Below are positions 1-13,371 of a stretch of DNA of 64,000 nucleotides, in pieces (the stretch's first letter is position 1; the number at the start of each line of letters is the position of its first letter). The stretch spans positions 29,901,938-29,965,937 of the forward strand of contig CM022670.1 of assembly GCA_012295275.1 (NCBI GenBank). Reading direction: 5' to 3'. Origin of the DNA: Chrysomallon squamiferum (Eukaryota; Mollusca; Gastropoda; Neomphalida; Peltospiridae). The notes beneath the pieces were generated by a model. The model had not been told where the DNA came from. It worked only from the letters and a program-made list of their open reading frames with translations, and did no database searches. The translations under genes were made by a program, and so were the position numbers.

Positions 1-187
1 CAGAGAATATTAATTTTATACCAGTGATTAATTTTATCTGTGATGTCACTGTTGAATATTTCTTTAATATATGCATTTATGTTATTAATCATATTTGTTT
101 TATTAATATTTCAAATAAAATTATATAAATTATATAACTTTTTGTGCAAGGTACCTCCTACTTGTTTCTGCTTTATATATATTTCAG

Positions 188-2809
188 TATGACATTGTTC
201 CAGTAACCAGTCTCATTCATCTCCGAATTCTGAATGCCTCTGACAACAAAATTATGAACTTTGATGATGTACTGAAAGTTCTCCAGAAAGTAAAATGGTT
301 GCAAGTTCTTTGTCTGCATGTGAGTTAAAAAAACCAACAAAAAAAACACCCACAAAATTATTGTGAGTTATTTGCTGATAAAAAAATTACATCTAAAATA
401 AATATGTGTAAAAATAATTATGTGTTTGACATCTGTACTATTTAGAGCAGGAAAACATTGTCATTTCTAGAAATTAGAGTAGGAAAATATATATAAAAAT
501 AAAAGGGCATCTGAGATGATATTGCATTTAACATAGAAGAACATACTTAAATAAAGTGAACTAACATGTACTGTGAGATGTTTTATTGCTACCAGGGTAA
601 TCCTGTTGACAGAGAGCCCCACTACGAAGCTGACATACTGCGAGCATCAAATGTCATGACACTCGACAATGTGTCAGTGCGTCCACTGCCAAAGAAAAGT
701 GTAAGTCTTTAAATAATATTATAGTATTAGTATTGTCTTGCTTTTCAGTTTTGTATTCATCTTACCTTGTGAATAACATGCTAAAGTTGTTGGGTTTGGA
801 ATTGTTAATGTGTGGCAGTGTATGCAAATGCATGTTTATACCTGTGTGTTCATTTATGTTTCAGTTTTCGTATGTATCTGGTTTTTATATGTTTGAATTT
901 GATTAAATGTTATTAAGAGTGTTTATGTTTAAGTTTGTATTGCCTCTGTATGTCTATATTGTGAAATACCTTTTCATAAGGTAATGAAAAAAACTTACAT
1001 TATTTCACTTTCAGTTTGTTTGCTTGCAGGTTGATAACCAACGACATACTGAAAATATTCTCACTCTCAAAGATGCTGCCAGGCAGGTTTTTGAAGAGAG
1101 AATGAGAGCATCAAGAAACAGTATGGAAGAAAATGTTAATTTTTTACAGAGAAGGATCTTGTAAATACCCTTTTTTGCTGTTTTCTTTCTTTATTATTAT
1201 TATCAATAAATAAAAGAATATCTTTCTTAAAATGTTGAGCTGCAGTTCTGAACTGAATTTATTTTAGGTCATTACAAGATGAACATAAAGAATTTGAACA
1301 GAAAATGAAAAATGACTTGGAAGTGTGTTTGAGGTATTTATTTATTTGTTTTTATTTTATTATTATTACTATATTATTTATTTTATTTTATTTTATTTTA
1401 TTTTATTTTACTATTTTAAATTACTTTTTTGCAATATTCTGCTTTTATTTAAAAACATTATTTTTACAAATTTATTTTGACCAAATATTTTTTTTAAAGT
1501 TATCAGAACTGAAATCTATTTTCAGTTTTTTATCTTTAATTTTTTAGGAAAAATCTTGTATTATTTTCTCAAATTTGTTGTCATTTCTGCTTTAAAATTG
1601 AGTTAAACTCAATTAATCCATTTTTTTTCTATAGAAATATAGTTTATATTTGTATTTTTACAGCTGCAGTCATAGTTTTTAATAAATGTTTAATATATAT
1701 ATATACAGCATAACAAATAGCTTTATATATATATATTAAAAGATATATTATTTTATTATTGTTAATAAATTCAGTAATACATTTAGCATATGAAAACTCC
1801 TGAAGTTAATAAATATGAATTTGTTTATAAATTACATTTAAAATGTTTGATGTTTTACAGGTATTTGGATTCATTAACCTCAGGGGAGATTGGTTATGTT
1901 GAAAAAAATGCTCTGAAATTTCCACCTGGAACCCCAATACCATGGGAAATGGTATCTTTTTTCTTTTCTTTTTTGACTCCTAACATATACATTTAATATT
2001 TTTAATAAATGTATTATTAATAATTGAACACTAACAATAATAAAAAATAAGAATAATAAAAATAAGAACAAAATGTTTTCCTGTTTATACTCTGTTGTTA
2101 CATACTTAAGCATACACAGAGAGGCAGTGAGTGCATTAGACAATTACAAAAGTAAAAATTTAGAAAGGAACGTTATCCCTGACATCTACTGAGCTACAGT
2201 TTTTTAACTGATATTTCATTTGCACATTACCATGGACAATAAATAACTTAGATTTGATCTTTAAAAACCAGTAATACGGATTAAAAACACAACAGAAGCA
2301 TTAAGCAAAACTGATTCTATGACTACTTATGAATGGGCCAGGACTCCAGCACTTGAGTAGAGTCCACTTCTTACTGTCTTAAAAGTGAAAGAAAAGTAAA
2401 ATAAAAAAGAATATCCTGTAAAAAATGTTTAATTTTTATATAGATAAATGTTCAAAAATGAGTATAAAATTTGTTTTATCTGTATACATTATTTTATCTT
2501 ACAGCAGTGTGTTGCACCAAGTAGAGCAGAAGGGAAAAAGGATTACAGTAATGTTAAAGACACAGATGAGGTATGGATGAATTAAACAAAATTATTTTCA
2601 AATATTATCTTCTGTTAATAGTTAAATTTATTAATTTTAAAATTCATGTTTTATAATTTAGATTTTTAATTCACTAAATAAAATTATGAAGGAATAACAA
2701 AATCATATATTTTTATGAATTTTATTTTTTTTAATTTTTTTTTTCACAGTTACTGACTTGTGCCTACATGGAACTTGCTAAGGAAAAAGACAATCTACAA
2801 AATATTTGA
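188..2809 (+). CDS. Leucine-rich repeat protein with coiled-coil tail (5' partial, last seven coding exons)
   Basis: Seen: exons at 188-319, 596-700, 1030-1155, 1268-1332, 1861-1951, 2505-2570 and 2750-2809, each bounded by AG/GT, with phases that join and a TGA at 2807-2809. The first exon encodes LRR-type text (LIHLRILNASDNKI, then WLQVLCLHGNPV across the junction), followed by a capping segment (ASNVMTLDNVSVRP). Next comes a charged, probably coiled-coil stretch (ARQVFEERMRASRNSMEEN, LQDEHKEFEQKMKNDLEV) and a short Pro-containing tail (FPPGTPIPW). Known: LRRs are protein-binding solenoids, and LRR plus coiled coil is common in ciliary or centrosomal proteins. Inference: an intracellular LRR protein; no signal peptide or TM segment is visible here. 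I do not recognise the orthologue. The start codon and earlier repeats lie before base 1. Confidence 0.8.
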
Positions 2810-4559
2810 AAAAAAGAAAAACAATTTCAGTAAACTGAATAACTGACCAGTGTGATGCAATATTAGAAAAGCATACAAGTTTAGAATTTAGTGTATTTCT
2901 TATTCATATAAATGGAGACAATTTTAAATATTGTGCTACTGCATTCATGAATTAATTTGAAGATGAATAACAAATGAAAATATGAACAGTCCTCTCTTTT
3001 AGCAAAGAACACTGCTTTTAAAAGAATTCTAAAAAATGTAATTGTTTTCCATTATCCCAAATTTATAGGATACAATGCCTGTACATATTTTCTATAGTTA
3101 CCGTATATTTTCTATAAATATTATTTATTATTAATCAAAACTATTTATAAATGCTAATGGTGCCCTACTTGGAGAATAATTTCTGTGAATTCTTTTTACA
3201 CATTACAATGACAAAATCATTAAAGGAGAAAAAAATATATATATACATACATGTATTTATTTTCCATTATTTGTGACAAATCGGTCATTAAGTACCAAAG
3301 AGGTCATGTTAAATACTTAAATTTTTCAAAGAATAGAGTGACTTGTGAAAGAACATTTCATATTTTTATGTTATCTCTAAAATTATTTTTCAAACATCTT
3401 GAATATATGGTTATGACTACACCAGATTAGCCAAATTCAGATGTTAACAATATAATGAAAAAACCCAACAACCAGCAATTAATGTTTTATTTTCCAAATA
3501 TTTTGTTAACAAAAAAGAAAAAAGAAAATTAGTTACAGATAACAAACATAAATTTGACAAAGATACTTACAATGGTATCTGCTGAAGCAAATTAATAACA
3601 ATACTGTGATTTTATTTTTTTATAGTCTTTTATTTTTATAGATGGACACTTTATTTTATATTACTGAAAACAAAAAAAGAAAAGAAACATAACACAGAGT
3701 CTGTGATAACTGTTTACTTCTTATCTTTAGAATATTTTTATTTAATAAAAATATGTATTCCTCTAATTGGTAAATGTGTTTGTTCTGTGCAATATACATT
3801 TGAGTAATATCTTGAAAATATGATGTTTATTCCTAATTACCCAACAAAAAAGAAAAATTTATATATATGTAAAGGAGAGAAACCATGAAGAAAATTAAAA
3901 TATATATATATAAAGACAAAATAGTAAATAAAAAAAAATGAAAGAATAGGAAGAGAATGCTGTCATGCTTTGTTTTGTGGATCTTTTCTTTAACATAATG
4001 TCAAGCAGCATAATCATGATATTTCAAACCAAGCTGTCAACTGCACACATACCATTCCGCTTTTTCATTTACTAATCTGCAGTTCTTTCTCACTTGTATC
4101 TCTCCTTCTTGTTATAACCGAAACATGAAAGACAAATAAGGATTAGTGATGTGGTATGATAGAGTAATTACTAACCTTGTCAGACTAATTATATTTTGCA
4201 ATATGTGACTGAATTTAAAGCAGAAATCATCAACTGACATTTTTTACAGTTTTAAGAATAAAAAACAAGTAGAAATATACCCACTGAAAAATTGAAACAA
4301 ATATTCCCATAGCCAGTTTATTCTAAAGTATAGTAATCTACATAAAAACAGAAATACAATTACATATTCAAAAAGCTGTAAACATTTTCAATTTGTCTAA
4401 TTTGGGATTTCCTCTTCAGCTCATAACAATGTAAAAAAACAAATCACATTGAAAAAAAAAAAATCATTTGGTGTTTTGTTACAATTATTACGTTTCTCAA
4501 AACGTCCATAATATTAATACACTTTTTAAACTATTCATCTCATCTTCCCTCCAAACTGA
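2810..4559. other. Tail-to-tail intergenic/3' UTR interval between the LRR and FAS1 genes
   Basis: AT-rich DNA with short TA runs (3230-3245, 3858-3868, 3900-3912). It should hold the 3' UTR of the + strand LRR gene and of the - strand FAS1 gene. A - strand AATAAA (TTTATT at 4317-4322) lies about 240 bases past the FAS1 stop. I see no further coding sequence. Confidence 0.6.
4317..4322 (-). terminator. Candidate poly(A) signal of the FAS1 gene
   Basis: TTTATT on the + strand reads AATAAA on the - strand, about 240 nt downstream of the FAS1-gene stop at 4560-4562. This hexamer is frequent by chance in DNA this AT-rich, so the assignment is tentative. Confidence 0.3.
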
Positions 4560-4870
4560 TTAGAAATCCCAGTAGTCCAAAAAGCTAAATATATCTGGCT
4601 TCCTTCTCTTCCTCGGCAGCAGCACTCTGCTGATTTCATGGACAAGACCATTGGTAGCAGTATTGTCACACTTGTTCACCTCAGCATGGCCAACCCTGAT
4701 GCCATTGCGATAACGATCAAGAGAGAAAGTTTCTCCAGACATTGACTTAACTTTGGGGTTTCCAAACCAATTACTTTCAAAGATTCCAGCACAGCAAAGA
4801 AAACCTGAATTTAAAAAATAAATATGATAAAATAATAACAATAATTAATATTAAATTACAAAACAAAAGA

Positions 4871-4904
<34 letters not shown>

Positions 4905-6440
4905 ACACACATATATATACAACAAGATTATTCAGGATATTTGTGAAATAAAAATAAAATTAAAAAAATATAAGATAAACATTCCTTTTTTTTTCTTCAA
5001 TTTATTCATTTTTATGAAAGCATATTAAAATGAATTAATGTAATTTTCACAATATTACGAACTATTTTAAATCATCAGTCAGTAGCTGTTAGCTGTGTCT
5101 TTTTTGTACGATCAAGGGATACTCTTAACAGTTAGCAGCCAGGAATCTTTTTATGCACACCTTCCCACAGAACGGGGAAAAACACACAATTTAGCATTTG
5201 ATAAACCAATCAGAGGCATTGTCTAGAACTAAAAGTATATTTCAGTGTAGCATCATATTCAAGTTTAAAGTGTTCCTTTTTAGTTAGCCTACTGGCTTTA
5301 GTACTTAGATATTATATTTAGTTGAATTAAATGATCTGTATAAATAGTAATGTTTCTTACCCTGTACTATGTGGTTGTTCAACATGGATCTCAGTTTATC
5401 AGTGTTGTTTTCCAGTTTTTCAATCTCTTTGCTGTCTACATCTTCAAATGCCTAAATATCAAATACAGTATTTAAAATAAAAATACAATAAATAAAAAAT
5501 AAAACAATCTTGGAAGCACTATTTAACATACAAAATGTACAGGAATCACAAGAAACTGAATTAACAGATATTTCTATTTGTCTATGTTTTATATAGATTC
5601 CATCAACAGTGGTATTCTATAACTAGTATGTTATTATTATTATTATTTAGTCCACATACATCCTGAGTGGATTAATGACTTTTAATAATATATTAAGAAA
5701 ATGAAAGAAAAAGACTGTCATGCATGTGTATGTACATGAAAAGTGAATTAACTGAAGTTGAAATAAAGAAAAAAAAGAAATCTTACAGAATGATCATAAA
5801 TGATTCTGTTCTGTATATTTTAAACTTTGAGCACTGAAAGGTTTAAAATTATTTCCTGCAGGCAATGAAGATATGACTCATTTTAAAATTCAATTAATAC
5901 ATACATATTTTTTTTTTCTTCTTCTTCTTTTCTTTTCCTTTATTTTGGACTTTTTCAATTGATAAACTTGTTTACACATTCACCTTATCAGTAGGAGCAA
6001 ATACAGTAAAGGGTCCATTTTCCTGCAAAGTATCAGCCAGGCCAGCCTTCTTTAACAAAGCAACCATGCGAGAAAATCTCTTATCATTAGACAATATGTC
6101 AATCACATTTCCCATTGGTGGGAACATCATCTGAAATAAAGTAAGCTTACAGTCACTGTATTATATGTGTCATGGGAATGTTCACTCAAACTCTATTAAT
6201 TTATTAGCTGACTGATGTTGTGTTCTTTTTATTGAACCTCTTTTCATCTTAGCAGTTATACACACCAGACTGATGAATCTGTCTTTTTTTAAATCCCAGA
6301 CCCAGCAATGTGCCTCTACATCTGATGAGGTTTGTATTTGATGTGTTAACAGAAACTTTTATAGCTCATGAGAAATTTATTCTAAATAATACTCTGTCAT
6401 TATTTAAAATATATGTAAGCTATGTGATGAATATGTTGGT

Positions 6441-6471
<31 letters not shown>

Positions 6472-8106
6472 TTACATGTGTACATTTGAATTTGTGTATG
6501 TATGTTCATGTGAGCTGTAAGAAAATAACTAAAACAGTCATCTTTCATTATTAATCTTTATTAGGTAAATTCAAATCCTTCTATTTTTTTAATTATTACC
6601 CTCTTCTTAATGAAAAACATTTACTATCCCTTAATTATATTTTCTTAAATGTATTCAGTGACTAAAGCCACACTTTCAAAATTTCATGTTAACCTAATAC
6701 AGCATCATTTAGCTGTATTTTGGATTTGTCTACTGTTAATAAAAACATTACTCACAGCATCAATGACATTGATAATGCCATTACATGATTCAAGGCTACG
6801 ACGTTTGATTGGCACACACTGTGCTGTCTGCACCCTGTACTGGCTAAATGGAAACTGAAAAACAACAAAGTACACTGAAAATATTAACACACATTTTAAC
6901 ATAACAGTGAGTATATTTCCATAAATTGTAGAACTGACAAACTACAAATATTATTGAAAATATTGATATTTTTACGTTAAGGTAACATCATCAAGAGTAC
7001 ACATCTGTGAACTGCAGAATGAGAAAATATGGAAACATCATGCATCAAGCAAAAATGTTATTAAGCCTATAAATTACACACGGCTAGTACACGAGGTACT
7101 TAATGTAGGTTTCAGAGAATAGTTTATGTTATCAATGATCAGCATGAAGAAAACATAAAAAATGATGCTGTGAATTACCATTCAAAGTATATGAGCTATG
7201 TTGTTTATTGTAAATTGCAAATTTATTTCATATCATGTCAACTTTTATTCAATATGAATTTAGGTGTATAGATTTTTGCTAAATATTATATAATGGACTG
7301 ATACGTATTTTCTGTTGCTGGGACAATACATACGGAGGAGTACTCATTGATTCTGATCTTCTTGTCTGGTAATAGTGTGTCCAGTTGGTAGTTGTTATAG
7401 AGACGGCTGCAGGTCACTGCTGGCTTCACAATGTGGTACGACAGCAGCTTTCTCATTTCTTCTTGATTATTTTCTAGCATCTGTTTTGTCTTTTCTGGCA
7501 GATCCTTCAGTATAAGAACATATAATAAATTTGTTTAGCTTCACATACACACACACACAAATCAACCTGATAAAATATCTAATAAAAGAAATATAATTTT
7601 TATATATTTCTTTGTGACTTGCCAAAATTAAGCTCTTGATCTTTGATAGATTTGCTTATTAGAAACATGGATTTGATTTGAATTAATATAACTATACACT
7701 GATAATGTAATTTTCTTGTTATCAAACTAATTTATTCAGCAGTGAATCCTCTCAGCAGTAACCTAAAATGTTATTATCAAAATATTAAAGGGTAGAGAAA
7801 TATAATAGTGTCAGTGAAACAGTATTACCTCTATAGCCTTATTTGTGGGTGCAAAGAATGTGATGTTATCATTCTCAATGTCATGTATGCGACTGCTTTG
7901 TTTAAGGAGACCTAACACTTTGCTATAACCGTTCTTCTTAGCAAGATCAATGATATCCAGTGCTAAAATAGTAAAAATAATAATAATAATCATTTCAACA
8001 ACAGCAATAGCAACAACTACAACAACAACAACATAAACAACATAATCCTCCTATCAACATAAGAGAGTTTTTATGAAAAAGTTTATATATTTTACTAGTC
8101 TTATCT

Positions 8107-8161
<55 letters not shown>

Positions 8162-8308
8162 CTCTCTCTCTCTCTGTCAAAGTAATATACCAGTAATTAG
8201 ACTGAAGATAATGATAAAAATAAATATGGTAAAATGGAATTAAAATAGATTTAAAAAAGTAAAAAGAAAGAAACAAACAAACAAACAAACAATAAAACAA
8301 ACAAATAA

Positions 8309-8343
<35 letters not shown>

Positions 8344-11300
8344 AATAAAATAAAACAAAATAATATAATAATTAATTTACAACAATTCATAGTTATAATG
8401 ACACTTTAACCAGTTTTTAAATTCAGATACCTTCATCTGGAACTAGCACATCATCAATGATGTAGAAGACACCATTTGTTGCCATGATGTCTTTTGCAGT
8501 GACCTGTGATCCTTCAACAAACAGCTTATCATTTTTGTCTCGTGTCAGGTTCAGGTACCTGTCCAGCAGATTGGGTGATTTAGCCTTTCCTTGGATTATT
8601 TGTGAGCAAATGACATTTGAAAGGATGTGATTCTTCAAAATCTCTGTAATGTTCAATAAAAAGAGAGAGAGAAAAAATTTATTAACATTTTAAAATCCCT
8701 AGCAGTGAAAGTAGAATTTTTCCAAAGGTATATGTTAGTATCTCACAGAATAAAACTCTTTTAAAATTTTCAGTTTTAAATGTTCTAAAAAATAGGAGAA
8801 AAAATTAATAAAATAAAATCATTTCTGTTACAAACACAAAATAAATATTTCTATTTATACTAACTCCCAAGACATTCAGTGTCACCACTCAGAAGCCGGT
8901 CTCGAAATCTTGCACTAAGTTTCTGGAAGGCCTTGTCAGATGGTGCAAATACAGTCAACTGTCCTTCCTTTCTCAACAGCTGGGCCAGGCTGCTTCGTCC
9001 AAGAACTGTGAGAAAGTGGACAATGGTTTAAACATTTCTAAATAGCAATATTTAATATATGTGATAGTGCTGTCAAAACCATTTTACAGTTACCTTTCAT
9101 TTTTCACTAATCCTTTAATAAATGTGTAAATTGTTGTGTTTTCTTTAAAACAAGTATCTATATGTTTTTCATAATTTATTTCACTGTTACCATTCAGGAA
9201 ATAATTCTAAGAATAAAGATAAATTAGAATTAAAAAAAAGAGAAAGAATGAAAGAAAGAAAGAATGAAAAAAGAGAAAAAAAAGAAGATCATGTTCAAAA
9301 TGTAACCTGTTTTGAAAAAGCTCAGTTCTGGATTCTTGCTAACTATATCCATGAGGGACAACGTCACAGGCTGCAAAATGCCATCTACTGTATGAATGAC
9401 ACCATTGGTTGCCTCATTGTCTGTGGATATCAGTGGTAGACAGTTAGCTGTTACCAGCTGCAAGTAATAATAATATTAAATGTAAATGAAAAAAATCACT
9501 AATAATAATTAGAAGAACAAGACGAAGAAGAAAAAGAACATCAACAACAAGAATAACAAGAAAAACAAGAAAAATTTAAAATAAATAAGAAAAACTAATA
9601 TCTTTATTTACAAATATATCAAAACTAAATATCTGTAATAAGAAACAATGCAATGTTTCAAATTCATAGAATTCATCTGATGATTTGTCTCTGATGTCTT
9701 ATATCAATTATCTACTATTAAATGATGAAACAGTTTCCAGTCTAGCCAGTTTCAGTTAAGTTGTATGTGTGCAAATAACTACTTATATAAACAAACAAAT
9801 GAGCATAGACACACAAAAAAACAAAAACAAAACAAGGACAACAGAGATTATGAAACAAATTATGATTTCTAATTATAGTCTACTTTTACCAATTAGCAGC
9901 AAATTATTGTTTTTGTGCATGTTCTCACAGGCAGAAATTTTTCTAGTGAGAATACTGAGGATTGATCTCAAACCAATGCACTGTGCCGTAGCCCTGAGTT
10001 ATAATAACAACAACAATAATAATGATAATGATGATCATGTTAATAATGATGATAATTATGTTGTTGTTGATGATTATGATATTAATAATAAAATGTTAAT
10101 AACGGTGCAGCTTGTATGACAACTACATGTGTATTATTACAATTGTTAACATTACTTTTTGTGGCTGATTGTAGAAGTTGACTCTGATGTGAGCTTTGTA
10201 AGGACTTCCAGTTTCAATCAGCTGTTCATCCTGCATGGAACTTGTCTTCAAGGTTCCCACTACCAGATGCCCCAGCAACAGGTGACGCATGTCAGAAACA
10301 ACTAGGTCACTTATTGGCTGCGACACCATGACAACGTTATTCTTGTATGTTCGCATATATGGCACATCCTGAAATAATTGACAGACAAGAAAAATTTAAT
10401 TCATTTTAGTCTAAATGTGTAATATGAAGCGAATATAATTTAAAGTGAATAACTAATTGGCCTGTCACTTTTGATGAATTCAATAGAACACAATAAAAAG
10501 ATGTGTAATGACATTTATAGGAAGAAAGATATTTTACCTCAGCTGTTTATTTTAATTCTTTTTTTGTATTTTCTTCTTTTTTTAAATGATGTTAATTTTC
10601 TTTTTTTTTTTTAATTGTTTTATAATTACTATTGATTAATATATAATTACATGGAAGTGATAAAATAATAATAAAAATCTCTGTAATTTATATTTTTGTT
10701 TGTTTTAATTACTTTTACTTATACTTTATAAAAGAGGAGAAATCATAATAGTAATTAGTATCATTACAAATAAATAAACAAACAAAACAAACGAGCTAAA
10801 CAATAAGTTAAAGATAAAAATGTATTCCTTATTCATTTAAATGAACATAAACTACATAACAGACCTGGGGCATCAGAGCTGGCAAGATGGGAGAAATAGT
10901 AGCTTCATCTTTCCATGCAGAGTTTACTGGGGCAAATACAGTAAAGTTGCCTTCCCGAAGCTCTTCAGTCATGTCCACGCTATTTGTAGCACGAAGGAAC
11001 TCAGTCAGACCTAGTTTCTGCGCAGTATCCACGAGATTTAGAAGTTTCAGTTCTAATTTTTAAACAATAAAATAAAATAAACAAAACTTTATATTCACGC
11101 ATTTACTATAAAGATTTAACATAATTTTCTTTAGTTTTTTCAAGCATGCAAAAATTAATATTGAGAGATTTAAAATCTCTTATCACATTAAAAAGGCATT
11201 ATAAAGAAATTTCCAGTTATAAGCAGTGAATCAAATAATGGTAGATTGAATGCATTAAAGTCTTTTATACATAATGCATGTAACATCTTAATAGAAAAAT

Positions 11301-12307
11301 AAATATATAAATAATAATAAAACAAAAAGGTTATCGGGGGAAAAAATTAATTACAAAAATGTATTTAAACGAAAAAAAAAAATAATAATAACATAAACAG
11401 TACAATATTAGCCTATGTCGTATCTATTTTAATTTAATAGAAGCACGTGCATGCCAGTAAGGGGTTATTTATTTAATAATGACAACACCAGCAAACATCA
11501 TCCCAACAAAAAAACCAACAAAAAAATGTAGCTTATTAACACACGTAATTAAAAACAAGAATACAACTTGCTGTGAACTGAAACAATTGTACATTTTGTT
11601 TGGCAGTCATTGTAGTCCTGTGTAATGATGTCATTGATATCATTATCTGCTTTAACGTCTGTTTTGTGCTTGACTCTAATACTATAATTAACGTATCGAT
11701 ATTTTGCTGACATTGGCTGTCGTTCCTGAGTTGATTTAAATTAATCTCTTTTAACTTAAATTTTACATGCTTTATTAACCATTTCAAAACGATATTAGCC
11801 TCAGTTTCCATTACTTATCAATATGTCCAAATACGTAAAATATATTTTATTTGTTGGTTTCAATAGTCAGTTATTTATCTATCCAGTTGCTCAGATTATA
11901 AAAGTAGCAGGAGTATATTGGAAACATAGTGGATGAAGTACCTTCTGATCTGTACCAATTTCTTTGGAAATTTTTGGGTCAGTTAAAGTATCTGTTAGGT
12001 TTACATTTTATGTAAGCTGATTGTGAACCAAATAATTTTTACACAGAATAAAATTTGTCTAATCTCAATACATAACAAACGTTATAAATATTGCGTCTGA
12101 TCTTACAGATATTTCATTATGTGCTATGATTGTGGATTCATACAATATGGTGATATTCATGCGTATCCTGATTTTAATAATCATGAAACAAAAAACAAAA
12201 AAAAAGAACCGTCTTGAAATAGGTTAGACATTCCGTTGGAGATCCCAATTATTATAAGTCCAGAAAGCAATAATATAATAATTATTATCAATTGTTATTT
12301 TGTTAAC

Positions 12308-12338
<31 letters not shown>

Positions 12339-12559
12339 ATTTTGAAGAAGAAGAAAGAAAACAAAATATACATTGTTCACATACAGTAAATCTGTTAAGT
12401 ATATTATTTTTCACCTCTTGGACATCCATATTCTATCTCCTTTCTAGTGTAACCATGGCAACATTCAAAGACTTCTATAACTTTTTTCTCCTTGTTTCCA
12501 ATTCGTGATCTATGAAGAGTTAAGTTAAAAAAACACAGCAATAAAGTACGTTTATATAT

Positions 12560-12600
<41 letters not shown>

Positions 12601-13327
12601 AGTTCACCTGTAAGTCAATTATATTTAGTAGTAAAAATAAAAATAAAATAATAAAATAACACACACACACACAAAATTACTGCCTTCGGTAGTTTTAAAA
12701 TTTTGTTTACTTAAAACCAATCAAAACTATAGGTTAGACCATAGTTAAGTCTGTTTTTGTCAAGTTCTCTAATTAATGTTAATTAAAACAAATTTTAAAT
12801 TTTGTGCACTCTTTTCTCTCAGACATAAAACAGACACACTTCTTCAAAATAATAATAGTAAAATATGAGTTAAAATTTTGGTTACAAATCAGCAAGACTG
12901 CAACTACCAAAAGAAGCAGATGGTAAACTTACGTTGTAGTGCATTTGTACGCAGATTCGGTTTGATCACATATGTGACTCTGATAGCTGAAATGGCGCGA
13001 AATCGTGTTATCTTGAACATCCGTTAAGTTTGTTTCAGTGACGGTTCGACTTTTACACACATTCGGGCTGTTGATAGAAGAAATAGTAAAACTTTATTCT
13101 TGGAATTATCCAGGCAATTAATAACAACGAATAATCAAATAATTAGGAACCGTATGTAGAAGCATCAGACTTTAACTGGCTCCAGATCTCACTGACCCAC
13201 TGCAACATCATCAATAACAAACAATCTAGAAAGGACAAATGTATAAGTTATCCTTTGGCCTCTGTCTTCTCAGTCTGTATTTTTCATTACATTTCCTGCC
13301 AAAGAATTCTTGGATATGTGTTGTTTT

Positions 13328-13371
<44 letters not shown>

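Noticed and set aside
7995-8390. Minus-strand 131-aa ORF
   Set aside because: It is made of (CA)n, (CT)n and (AAAT)n repeats read as Cys/Val, Arg/Glu and Phe/Leu/Ile runs inside an intron.
9769-10119. Plus-strand 116-aa ORF
   Set aside because: It is antisense in an intron of the FAS1 gene, ending in Asn/Asp runs from AAT/GAT repeats.
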